8,079 bases of DNA from positions 1 to 8,079 of the forward strand of contig JAFGTH010000028.1 of the NCBI GenBank assembly GCA_016934225.1. Reading direction: 5' to 3'. The notes beneath the pieces are model-generated. The model made no database searches and was not told where the DNA came from. It was given only the letters and a program-made list of their open reading frames with translations. Below, one piece after another: positions 1 through 5,919 of the stretch. Both the position numbers and the translations under genes were made by a program. Numbering within the stretch: the first letter of the stretch is position 1; every line of letters begins with the position of its first letter. Source of the DNA: Lentisphaerota bacterium (GTDB taxonomy: Bacteria; Verrucomicrobiota; Kiritimatiellia; UBA8416; JAFGTH01).

Positions 1-577
1 AAGACCTGATTTCTTCATTGGATGGATCGGGAATGCCGACACATTGCATCTCGATCAGTTTGGTGATTTTCATATCAGTGGCTATTTGTTCACGCAAATC
101 GGATTCAGAAAATCCTTGATGGCTCAACAGATCCTGAAAATTGGCGCCAGGAGGAATTTTGGCCTTTATGCTTTCAATAGCGCCATTGATATCCTCGTCC
201 GAAACCGTTACCTTGCGCGCATCGGCTTCGCGGGTAAGAACGGTGATTGCTATAAATGAGTCTATTACGTTCTGCCGCAGTGCAGTTCTTGCCTGCGATC
301 GTTGTTCGTCCGGGAGCTGGTGCATGCCCTGTGAAATCATGACTCGGTCTATTTGCGCATTGCATTCGCCCTCAGTCATCTTCTTGCCGTTGACTTCGAC
401 AACGGTTGCTGCAGGATCCGCGTACGAATTGGCATCGGAGCCGATGTCCACAATGGGCGCTATGTCTGACGACTGGACATCAATTTGTGCCACATCTGTT
501 TTTTTCCCACAACCAATTACCAGAATAGGCAGCGTTAACGCTGTTAAAAGAACTGTGTATGGGCGAAAAGATATCAT
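1..577 (-). CDS. SurA/PrsA-like lipoprotein chaperone, N-terminal part (runs off left edge)
   Basis: The frame is open from an ATG at 577 to the window edge, giving 192 visible residues with no stop. The start is supported by AGGAG about 7 bases upstream. Residues 1-23 form a lipoprotein signal peptide: RPY, a hydrophobic stretch, then lipobox VIGC with Cys23 as the lipidated residue. After a low-complexity linker (about 24-55), VVEVNGKKMTEGE near 58-70 begins a SurA_N-type chaperone domain, continuing through helices with RQNVIDSFIAITVLTREADARK and the segment VSDEDINGAIESIK to DLREQIATDMKITKLIE. This is the arrangement of parvulin-type periplasmic peptidylprolyl isomerases, which help exported proteins fold. 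The catalytic rotamase domain would lie beyond position 1 and cannot be seen, so a chaperone without isomerase activity is possible. The family call is fairly confident; the exact gene name is not. Confidence 0.8.
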   Translation of the reverse strand, partial: MISFRPYTVLLTALTLPILVIGCGKKTDVAQIDVQSSDIAPIVDIGSDANSYADPAATVVEVNGKKMTEGECNAQIDRVMISQGMHQLPDEQRSQARTALRQNVIDSFIAITVLTREADARKVTVSDEDINGAIESIKAKIPPGANFQDLLSHQGFSESDLREQIATDMKITKLIEMQCVGIPDPSNEEIRS

Positions 578-655
578 GCCAACTCTCCTGTTTCGTTATG
601 TTGCGCTTAGCTTGTTTCTATGGACCGCTTGATTCGGATACAAACGGACTTTACG

Positions 656-684
656 ACTCTAAGCATACTTTTCTCACATAGCAA
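656..684 (-). promoter_or_regulatory. Candidate promoter for the SurA-like lipoprotein gene
   Basis: On the minus strand TTGCTA (684-679) and TAGAGT (661-656) are separated by 17 bases. Each matches four of six positions of the sigma-70 consensus. The site lies about 80 bases upstream of the ATG at 577, in the only spacer available for its promoter. This is a pattern match, and the organism's sigma-factor preference is unknown. Confidence 0.25.
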
Positions 685-737
685 GACAGATTCATGCTTT
701 GTTTGGGCTTTGGTTGTTCGGCTCCTGATTTCCTCAC

Positions 738-805
738 AAAAAATTAACGTTATTGTTGCAGTCTTGCGCTTGACTGGCGCGCGAAAACAGCAACAATAAT
801 GATTA
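738..805 (-). terminator. Long hairpin followed by T-run on the minus strand (terminator or leader attenuator)
   Basis: TTATTGTTGC (750-759) is repeated inverted as GCAACAATAA (790-799). The pairing extends outward to about 745/805 with one G-T pair and one bulge. An inner GC-rich stem (about 764-769 with 779-784) closes a 9-base loop. On the minus strand the stem is followed by six Ts (743-738), the layout of an intrinsic terminator. No minus-strand gene lies just upstream. It could therefore stop antisense transcription out of the lipoprotein gene at 864, or act in a long leader of the gene at 577. The lower stem is AT-rich, so terminator strength is uncertain. Confidence 0.4.
770..800 (+). 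promoter_or_regulatory. Candidate promoter for the lipoprotein gene at 864
   Basis: TTGACT (770-775, five of six) and AATAAT (795-800, five of six) are separated by 19 bases, slightly longer than ideal. It would give a 5' untranslated region of roughly 55 bases. Both elements lie within the hairpin described at 738-805, so the hairpin and the promoter overlap. Confidence 0.3.
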
Positions 806-863
806 TGCAATATTCCTTAGCAACCGAGCTGTTATTGAATGGTGAACCCAGTGTGAGAAATCA

Positions 864-1439
864 ATGAAAGGCATGAAAGAGGGAATGAGACTGCGATTTT
901 TAGTTGGGCTTGGTCTGGCGTCAGGATTATTCACAGCCGCAGGTTGCGTCACGAATATTAGAGAAGCGGAGTCTTCGCCGAAAGGTCCGTCGGAGCCGTT
1001 TTCGAATTTTCGAACCATTCGGTTAAAACACGTAACGATCGGCGAGGCATATGTAAGCAAATCCGCGAATCGGAATGCCGCCAAAAAAATTGACAAAGTG
1101 CTGTTTAAGGAAATGAAGCGTTTGTTTCCTAATAAGCTACAAGACGTTGATACGGACGGAGCAGAAAAAAAATCGTTTACAAATTGTATTACGGTTGAAC
1201 CGGTAATTGAAGAAATCAAATTAAAGAATCATGGACTTCGTTTGATACTTCGTTCTTTTGCAGGTTATTCCGAGGTACTGATGAAGGTAACATTCAGGGA
1301 TGAAAAAGACTTCGTTATAGCTAAGCCGGAATTCTATCGGAACTCTTCCGCTTTTGAAGGCACATACAGCTCCATTGATAACGCCATGTTGACTGAAATT
1401 GCCAGAGACATTGCCATGTATATAGCAGCTAACCAATAA
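864..1439 (+). CDS. Putative lipoprotein of unknown function
   Basis: A 191-residue protein. The N-terminus (MKGMKEGMRLRF, then a hydrophobic stretch to TAAGC) is a lipoprotein signal peptide with Cys28 as the likely lipidated residue, so the mature protein should be membrane-anchored. In-frame ATGs at 864, 873 and 885 all leave a usable signal peptide. None has an ideal Shine-Dalgarno, and 864 (weak TGAGA upstream) is kept as the longest. The mature part has a FSNFRTIRLKHV strand, a KIDKVLFKEMKRLFP helix, an ITVEPVIEEIKL segment, a GYSEVLMKVTFRD strand pair and a C-terminal helix ending in AMYIAANQ. This order resembles DUF4410-type lipoproteins, but the match is impressionistic and no function follows. 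It converges on nadE with a 55-base gap. Confidence 0.72.
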   Translation: MKGMKEGMRLRFLVGLGLASGLFTAAGCVTNIREAESSPKGPSEPFSNFRTIRLKHVTIGEAYVSKSANRNAAKKIDKVLFKEMKRLFPNKLQDVDTDGAEKKSFTNCITVEPVIEEIKLKNHGLRLILRSFAGYSEVLMKVTFRDEKDFVIAKPEFYRNSSAFEGTYSSIDNAMLTEIARDIAMYIAANQ

Positions 1440-1449
1440 ATCTGAAAAG

Positions 1450-1497
1450 TATTCGGATTAGAAAATCGCCCGGGGTCTTTCAGTAATATCCGGATTA
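1450..1497. repeat. Short direct repeat in the convergent gene junction
   Basis: TATTCGGATTA (1450-1460) and TATCCGGATTA (1487-1497) differ at one position. The second copy includes the nadE stop codon. Between them lie a GC-rich patch (GCCCGGGG) and a weak CTGAAA/TTTCAG inverted pair. I see no clear intrinsic terminator for either converging gene. Confidence 0.4.
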
Positions 1498-3381
1498 ACC
1501 GAGCAGTTTGCGTTTCAGTTCGTAATATCGGCGTGTGTAACGTGCGCCCATCTGTGATTCGCGGTGGTCGAATCCGAATGCCCTGCGTTTAACGGCAAGG
1601 ATAGGCGGAGCCTGTATACGTTTGGCCAGGCCTATTCCCTGATAAGCATTCCACCATCGTTCAAGATCGTGGATGAAAGATTCGTGATCGGGGAAAATAT
1701 CCGCTATTTTGCCGTTGTAGCCCAAGTCTTTTTCCAAGGCGCCTTCCGCATATGCCACCAAGTTGTCTTCGGGTGTCGCTCTGTTCCAACGCTCGACCCA
1801 ACTACGGAACAAGGCATCGTGGTATGGGTATATTAACGGATCGCCTTTGCCTTCATCAACGTTCTGCATATTACTCAGTTCTGCGGAAGGTGTTACTGTG
1901 AAACAACCTTGCGGAATGATTTCTTTGTCGAAAACGGAGCTGTTGATATATTGCGCCATCTCATAAACTTCTGTCTTCCACAAATCCGCGATATTTGCCA
2001 GATATCCGGCCAAATCTCCATAAAAAGTTGTATATCCAACCGTCACTTCCGATTTATTGGAATTACATGTGAAAACGCCGCCGAAAGCCGCTGCCACCGC
2101 AGCCAGGATTCGTGATGATCGGTCGCGGGCCTGGATGTTCTCTTGCGCGGGATTATTAAGAGACAAAACAAGTTCCAGGCCGCCGTTTGTGTTGCACACT
2201 TTGGCATTATGAATCTGTTGGCTTGTAACTGTCACGCCATCCTCTATGGGAATAACTGTATATCGGCATCCCAGGTTTGCCGCCAATCTCTGAGCCAAAT
2301 CCTTCGTGGTTCTCGAATTGAACCGACTGGGCATGTTAACAAGCAGCAGGTTTGAAGGATCAAGCAGAGTTGCATAAATTGCCGCCACAACGGCAGAGTC
2401 AATACCGCCGGATACGCCGATAGCCACTTTTTCTGTTCCGCATAGCCTCATGAATTGTCCGGTGCCGTATTGGACGGCTTCGAATACTTCTGCGATTCCA
2501 TCCGGCTGTTGTTCGACCGCTTCGCGAAAGGTTTTTCCGGACAGCGACACTTCAGCGGTCAGTGTGTCTTCATGAAAACGTTTTTTAAGCTGAACATATT
2601 TGCCGGTGGTATCGTATATGCATGATGATCCGTCGAACGTGTAGATAGTTTTGCCGTTGTTTTGAATGCCGACGTTATTGACATAAAGTATTGGGCATTT
2701 ATACTGTGCCGCGCTGGTGGAGAAAACCCGGTTCCGCTTGCTGTTTTTATCCACAGTAAACGGCGAAGAACTGGCGTTTATCAAAAGATCGCAATTTTTC
2801 GATGCGAGTATGGCGAGCGGTTTTATGGCATAGTCGTTATCCCATGCGTCTTCGCACAGCATACATCCGATTCTGCCCAAATTGGTCGTAGTTGGGGAAA
2901 TGAGATCATTTACGTTTTTGTTTTCTTCAATTGCAAACTGGCGCAGTCCGAAAAAGTGACGACTATCGTCAAACTCTCGGTAATTTGGCATCAGTGTCTT
3001 AATAACAAAGTCGTAAGGACTGGAATTGGGGCCGCGAAGCATACCATTCTCGGCAAGAAAGAGTGCGTTGTATTTGCGCACACGACCGTCCTCGTTTTTG
3101 CGATACCAATCAACGGCGACATTTCCGAAAACCATGACCAGGCGAGTTGATGCTGCAACCAGTTCGCGGGTACATTCCTCGCATTCGCGCAGGAACGCTT
3201 CGCGTTCCCATTCATCGCCGAGGATGTAACCTGGAACGGCCATTTCAGGGAATATAAGCAACTCAATTCCGTCTTTTCGGGCTGCGTCAGCATATTGGAT
3301 CATGCGGTCGCAGTTCTCGTGCGGGCGTCCGGGCTGAACCAAAAGCTGAACGAGGCGTGTATTGATCGTTGTTTTTTTCAT
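1495..3381 (-). CDS. nadE: Glutamine-dependent NAD+ synthetase
   Basis: A 628-residue two-domain enzyme that amidates nicotinic acid adenine dinucleotide to NAD+ using ATP and glutamine, the last step of NAD synthesis, in the cytoplasm. Residues about 8-285 are the nitrilase-type glutaminase domain. Its Glu-Lys-Cys triad is visible as FPEMAVPGY (E46), VIKTLMPNY (K128) and GCMLCEDAWD (C176). Residues about 300-628 are the ATP-pyrophosphatase synthetase domain, with the P-loop SGGIDS at 324-329, ENIQARDR near 414-421, NKSEVTVGYTTFYGD at 442-456 and a C-terminal IQAPPILAVKRRAFGFD. All key motifs are intact and the length fits glutamine-using NadE. The ATG at 3381 gives a normal N-terminus (KKTTINTRLVQLLVQPG), but no Shine-Dalgarno is apparent before it. 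It is last in a minus-strand series after the one-TM protein, 120 bases downstream of that gene. Confidence 0.96.
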   Translation of the reverse strand: MKKTTINTRLVQLLVQPGRPHENCDRMIQYADAARKDGIELLIFPEMAVPGYILGDEWEREAFLRECEECTRELVAASTRLVMVFGNVAVDWYRKNEDGRVRKYNALFLAENGMLRGPNSSPYDFVIKTLMPNYREFDDSRHFFGLRQFAIEENKNVNDLISPTTTNLGRIGCMLCEDAWDNDYAIKPLAILASKNCDLLINASSSPFTVDKNSKRNRVFSTSAAQYKCPILYVNNVGIQNNGKTIYTFDGSSCIYDTTGKYVQLKKRFHEDTLTAEVSLSGKTFREAVEQQPDGIAEVFEAVQYGTGQFMRLCGTEKVAIGVSGGIDSAVVAAIYATLLDPSNLLLVNMPSRFNSRTTKDLAQRLAANLGCRYTVIPIEDGVTVTSQQIHNAKVCNTNGGLELVLSLNNPAQENIQARDRSSRILAAVAAAFGGVFTCNSNKSEVTVGYTTFYGDLAGYLANIADLWKTEVYEMAQYINSSVFDKEIIPQGCFTVTPSAELSNMQNVDEGKGDPLIYPYHDALFRSWVERWNRATPEDNLVAYAEGALEKDLGYNGKIADIFPDHESFIHDLERWWNAYQGIGLAKRIQAPPILAVKRRAFGFDHRESQMGARYTRRYYELKRKLLG

Positions 3382-3476
3382 AAACCAGTTCAGATGTTAC
3401 AAATCGTCCGCTTAGGTAGCAAGGGAACAAAGCCGGATTGTTATTTTTTCGGATCAGTTTGCATATTTCGCGGTCA

Positions 3477-3498
3477 AAGTATTGCTTAAGCAATACTT
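3477..3498. repeat. Perfect 22-bp palindrome between the one-TM protein gene and nadE
   Basis: The half-site AAGTATTGCTT is followed directly by its exact reverse complement, with no spacer. It sits 3 bases beyond the stop codon of the one-TM protein gene (minus strand) and 95 bases upstream of the nadE start. No T-run follows on either strand, so it is not a standard intrinsic terminator. On the minus strand a TTGACC hexamer (3477-3472) overlaps its last base, as an operator next to a -35 element would, but I find no good -10 at the right distance. It could be a dimeric regulator's operator or an RNA processing hairpin. Confidence 0.6.
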
Positions 3499-3501
3499 GA
3501 A

Positions 3502-4260
3502 TTAATATTCCCTGCCGGCTGCAATTCGTTCCGCTTCGTATTCCTTTATGCGTTGTTGACGCGCTTTGAGCATTTCAGTGGCGCCGTTCTTTTCCATCCA
3601 ATCCTTAAAATCAATGTCATTGAGCGATTTTTTAATGTCCGTTGAGCTTGATATATTTTGGGGCGCTTTACCTTTCGACGCCATGAATTTCCGGTATTCA
3701 ATGATGAGTTTCTCGTCAATTTCTTTCCGCGCCTTGGCCTGTTGCTGCCTGTTTTTATGAAGGGCCACCATGTACTTGACGTAGTCGTCTTCATAACATA
3801 TCGCGAGACCGGCCGGCGCGAGTTGATCTCGTGAAAGTGTTATTTGCGCATTGCCGCTCGATATGGATACTGACTGATCGTCTATGCTTTGCAAAATCCC
3901 GGTGCGTTTGGATTGATTTCTCATTACGAGGGTGATGGCAGAACCGGGCTGGGGCGGTTTGAATTTCTTGCGATACATTGCTGCGAGGTTGTTCTCGTCT
4001 GGTACAATGGGCGTTTCCGGATCGGGGGCGTAAGAGTTGTGGTTGGGTTCCTCGCTTGCCGGGGTGTTTGGGGTTGATTCCGCTGTCAATTCCTTACTGA
4101 CTGCAACCGGACTGGTGCGCGAATTCTTCGCGGCTTTCAGAACCTTATCAATCAGTGGCTGCAACTTGCCGGTAAAATGTAATACCGCGACGCTGCCTGC
4201 CAGAGCAAAAAACAGGATCAGGCCGGGCAGGGGAGACGTGTTTCTCCGAGTTTTTGACAT
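3502..4260 (-). CDS. One-TM protein with SH3-like beta segment and charged helical tail, function unknown
   Basis: A 252-residue protein. The start at 4260 has AAGGAAAG about 4 bases upstream; an in-frame ATG at 4293 has no such support. Residues 1-11 are basic and polar (MSKTRRNTSPL) and 12-30 form one membrane helix, so the bulk probably faces the periplasm. A Pro/Ser/Thr/Glu-rich linker covers about 45-92. Residues 106-150 (SAITLVMRNQSKRTGILQSIDDQSV then ITLSRDQLAP) look like a small beta-barrel of the kind found in PVC-group proteins. From about 160 to the end the sequence is highly charged and probably helical or coiled-coil (KNRQQQAKARKEIDEKLIIEYRKFM; KARQQRIKEYEAERIAAG). I do not recognise a named family. 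It lies between the GT9 gene and nadE, with its own candidate promoter upstream. Confidence 0.8.
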   Translation of the reverse strand: MSKTRRNTSPLPGLILFFALAGSVAVLHFTGKLQPLIDKVLKAAKNSRTSPVAVSKELTAESTPNTPASEEPNHNSYAPDPETPIVPDENNLAAMYRKKFKPPQPGSAITLVMRNQSKRTGILQSIDDQSVSISSGNAQITLSRDQLAPAGLAICYEDDYVKYMVALHKNRQQQAKARKEIDEKLIIEYRKFMASKGKAPQNISSSTDIKKSLNDIDFKDWMEKNGATEMLKARQQRIKEYEAERIAAGREY

Positions 4261-4308
4261 GTGCTTTCCTTGATTATATTGTGCCGGATTCAACTTATAA
4301 CCGGAGCA

Positions 4309-4336
4309 AGTATAACTGTTTGCGTAGATATTGCAA
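4309..4336 (-). promoter_or_regulatory. Candidate promoter for the one-TM protein gene
   Basis: On the minus strand TTGCAA (4336-4331) and TATACT (4314-4309, five of six) are 16 bases apart, about 50 bases upstream of the ATG at 4260. A TATAAT also occurs just before the Shine-Dalgarno (near 4273-4278), but it has no good -35 partner and is too close to the start codon. If this promoter is real, the gene need not depend on read-through from the GT9 gene. Confidence 0.35.
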
Positions 4337-4350
4337 AGCCAAGCTTATTT

Positions 4351-4375
4351 TCGAGGATCGGAATCAATCCTGCGA
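4351..4375 (-). repeat. Short stem-loop just after the glycosyltransferase gene
   Basis: TCGAGGAT (4351-4358) pairs with ATCCTGCGA (4367-4375) with one bulged base and an 8-base loop. It lies 16 bases past the GT9 stop codon in the minus direction, where a terminator is expected. No T-run follows (AAAATAAG comes next), so intrinsic termination is doubtful. Confidence 0.3.
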
Positions 4376-4390
4376 GGAATTTGCTTATAA

Positions 4391-5353
4391 TCAGCTGCTG
4401 TTTTTATTGTCGTGTCGGCGGCATGATACAACATGTTGCCATACTGTGTTGACATCCAGGGACGCGAGACTCTCAGGTGTTTTCGATTCGGATCGGACGA
4501 CACTCACATGCCTGCCGCGCGGAGCCCACAGATTCGGGTCGGTTGGACCGAAAATTGCTGTTACGGGTTTACCCAGCGCTGCGGCTATGTGTGTGACGCC
4601 GGAATCATTTCCCACATACAGGCTGCATGCCGACAGGCATTCGGCAAGTTCGATGAGAGAGCAATCGGATAGTATTCGAATTTTTTGAGGCAACCGCGTA
4701 AGTTCTTTCCGAATCGCATTATCGGCTTCCCCGAGCGCAAACACCGGCGCCCACCCGAACTCACGCTTGATACGCGCTCCGATTTCGAGGAATTTAGGCA
4801 GGGGCCAGTTTTTTCCGGGGCTACCGCTGCCCGGATGAATGAGCGCGACTTTAGGTCCGTATACAGACATTCTGGCCTGGCCACCGGCAACGTGTTCCGG
4901 GGATAATCGGATGTGTGCCTGTTCATTTCCCTTCGGGCGTATTCCCAATTCCTGTAAGGGCGCAAAAAGGTGGTCTATAGCATGCACGTCCTTAATCAAT
5001 GGTGAGCAGGAGAGAACTTTCTTCGCTCCTGAAGCCAGCAGATTTGCCTTAACAGTGAGGGTTGGATCATAAAGATAGGACAATATGAATGCAAAAGATG
5101 CAATATGCTTTTTTTGTGCAGCGCTAATTTCAGGGTTATGTGAAAAGAGTCGCGCCATATCGGCGCGATCCAGAGAAACAACTTTATCAACCAACTTTTT
5201 TGCTTGTGCAAACTGAGCAATTCTTGGATAGCCAGCGAGTTCAATATACGCATGCGGCCATCGTTGTCGCAGCGCGTTGATCGCCGGCAGAGTAACGATG
5301 AAATCGCCTATGGCACCTCCCCTTAGAATAAAAAATCTTGGTTCTTGACTCAT
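4391..5353 (-). CDS. GT9-family glycosyltransferase (ADP-heptose:LPS heptosyltransferase-like)
   Basis: A 320-residue enzyme of glycosyltransferase family 9, which transfers heptose or a similar sugar from ADP-heptose to the lipopolysaccharide inner core at the cytoplasmic face of the inner membrane. N-terminal Rossmann fold: RFFILRGGAIGDFIVTLPAINALR (6-29), with the characteristic GAIGD (catalytic Asp position, D17). C-terminal nucleotide-sugar half: ALIHPGSGSPGKNWP (170-184), YVGNDSGVTHIAAALGKP (246-263) and IFGPTDPNLWAP (267-278), all conserved in WaaF/WaaC-type enzymes. The ATG at 5353 places GAIGD at the usual distance from the N-terminus and has a weak GGA upstream. A TTG at 5383 would add ten residues with no better ribosome site. 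The family is clear. Which core position it modifies, or whether it uses another sugar, cannot be read from sequence. Confidence 0.92.
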   Translation of the reverse strand: MSQEPRFFILRGGAIGDFIVTLPAINALRQRWPHAYIELAGYPRIAQFAQAKKLVDKVVSLDRADMARLFSHNPEISAAQKKHIASFAFILSYLYDPTLTVKANLLASGAKKVLSCSPLIKDVHAIDHLFAPLQELGIRPKGNEQAHIRLSPEHVAGGQARMSVYGPKVALIHPGSGSPGKNWPLPKFLEIGARIKREFGWAPVFALGEADNAIRKELTRLPQKIRILSDCSLIELAECLSACSLYVGNDSGVTHIAAALGKPVTAIFGPTDPNLWAPRGRHVSVVRSESKTPESLASLDVNTVWQHVVSCRRHDNKNSS

Positions 5354-5503
5354 AATATTGATTCCAAGCGCCGGAGCCGACAAAAGGAATTTGAGTTTTA
5401 AAAACAGCGGAACAAATCAGTTAATAAATTTTGCAGATTAACAGCATGCATCAGAAAAACACTTGGCATAATGAGTAGATGCATTTTATGGAGCAAATCT
5501 TTT

Positions 5504-5788
5504 TTATTCTGTCTGAAATATCTGAACTGCTATCATCTGTGGGGTTACGGCAGTATCGGTGGCGGCGTTTACCGCGCATTGATTAATTCTCGTTTTTGCA
5601 GTTATGCGACAAGTGGTTACTAAAGCGAGGGATAATATTTTGAGGTTGAGAGCGAGAATCCTCAAGCAATATTGAGTTATTGAACGTTTGTTGCCGTAAG
5701 GAAGGGGTTTACTGGTATGAATTGTGCTATTTATAAGGAATGCTTTGCTGGTCGGCTTCGCCTGATGGGACAACAAGGCAAAAAGCAT
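5504..5788 (-). CDS. Small hypothetical ORF (94 residues), doubtful
   Basis: The frame opens with ATG at 5788 preceded by AAAGGAG with a 6-base spacer, one of the best ribosome-binding sites in the window. The product is a basic, Ser/Thr-rich 94-residue peptide (begins MLFALLSHQAKPTSKAFL, ends AVQIFQTE). It has no recognisable domain and only moderate hydrophobicity near CLRILALNLKILSLALV. The start and Shine-Dalgarno lie inside the imperfect hairpin at 5732-5804, so translation could be masked by RNA structure. It overlaps the opposing ORF at 5717-5896, so at most one is likely to be real. Confidence 0.25.
   Translation of the reverse strand: MLFALLSHQAKPTSKAFLINSTIHTSKPLPYGNKRSITQYCLRILALNLKILSLALVTTCRITAKTRINQCAVNAATDTAVTPQMIAVQIFQTE
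5634..5673. repeat. Stem-loop in the intergenic region
   Basis: AATATT (5634-5639) and TTGAGG (5640-5645) pair with CCTCAA (5660-5665) and AATATT (5668-5673), with a 2-base bulge and a 14-base loop. Part of the loop, CGAGAAT (5653-5659), is also the reverse complement of ATTCTCG upstream (5586-5592), giving an alternative pairing. No T-run follows. Confidence 0.45.
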
Positions 5789-5896
5789 TGTCGGCTCCTT
5801 TATAGGGGGCGTGATATCGGTTCTACAATGGCCAAGCCGACCAGCTTATTGCTGACTTTGCAGTCTTGTTGGTTTTCGTTAGGGTCTGGTGGTTAA
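5717..5896 (+). CDS. Small hypothetical ORF (59 residues), doubtful
   Basis: ATG at 5717 is preceded by GGAAGGGG with a 9-base spacer, a good ribosome-binding site. The 59-residue product begins MNCAIYKECFAGRLRLMG and ends CWFSLGSGG, with four cysteines (3, 9, 25, 51) and a basic middle (GKKHCRLLYRGR). It ends 23 bases before the chosen start of the response regulator on the same strand, so it could be a leader peptide or a small upstream gene. The inverted repeats at 5732-5845 lie inside it. No homologue comes to mind. Confidence 0.25.
   Translation: MNCAIYKECFAGRLRLMGQQGKKHCRLLYRGRDIGSTMAKPTSLLLTLQSCWFSLGSGG
5732..5845. repeat. Nested, competing inverted repeats
   Basis: Three pairings share this stretch. 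(1) TATAAGGA (5732-5739) with TCCTTTATA (5796-5804), one bulge. (2) AATGCTTT (5739-5746) with AAAGCATT (5782-5789), continuing stem 1 across a 6-base bulge. (3) GCTGGTCGGCTT (5747-5758), which lies in the loop of stems 1-2, pairs perfectly over 12 bp with AAGCCGACCAGC (5834-5845). The bulge sequence GTCGGCT (5790-5796) repeats part of the stem-3 arm, so it can compete for the same partner. On the minus strand stems 1-2 cover the Shine-Dalgarno and start codon of the ORF at 5788. Confidence 0.6.
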
Positions 5897-5919
5897 ATCG
5901 AGTACAGGAAGTAGTATGG

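Larger units (their letters stand above)
5354..5919. other. 566-base intergenic region rich in inverted repeats, no confident gene
   Basis: This lies between the divergent GT9 and response-regulator genes. No tRNA, rRNA or known riboswitch consensus is recognisable. The part nearest the GT9 gene (5384-5500) is AT-rich, with a small GTTAAT/ATTAAC inverted repeat (5420-5442) and ATGCATGC-like patches. The middle and right parts hold the hairpin at 5634-5673, the nested inverted repeats at 5732-5845, and two small opposing ORFs, listed separately. The region must also hold promoters for both flanking genes, but I cannot place them convincingly. Confidence 0.6.

Noticed and set aside
141..632. 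163-residue plus-strand ORF at the left edge
   Set aside because: The minus frame here encodes a clear lipoprotein signal peptide and SurA_N-like domain with a good Shine-Dalgarno; the plus frame is its shadow.
607..810. 67-residue minus-strand ORF in the divergent spacer
   Set aside because: No Shine-Dalgarno, odd cysteine/arginine-rich composition, and it starts within the terminator-like hairpin region.
3287..3493. 68-residue minus-strand ORF spanning the nadE upstream spacer
   Set aside because: It overlaps the nadE start in another frame, has no ribosome-binding site, and begins inside the 22-bp palindrome.
4254..4688. 144-residue plus-strand ORF
   Set aside because: It lies mostly antisense to the GT9 gene, whose conserved motifs fix the coding strand, and has no recognisable domain.
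5747..5845. Inverted repeats as ends of an insertion sequence
   Set aside because: The arms are only 12 bp and 75 bases apart with no transposase between them. A faint likeness of MAKPTSLL (from 5830) to IS1595-type N-termini breaks off at once.
5866..5919. TTG-initiated extension of the response regulator
   Set aside because: Receiver domains begin close to the MRILIVDDD strand; the extra residues have no similarity to the family and no ribosome-binding site.
5384..5919. A tRNA or known riboswitch in the large spacer
   Set aside because: No T-loop GTTCRA motif with a cloverleaf, and no recognisable SAM, cobalamin or c-di-GMP riboswitch consensus by eye.
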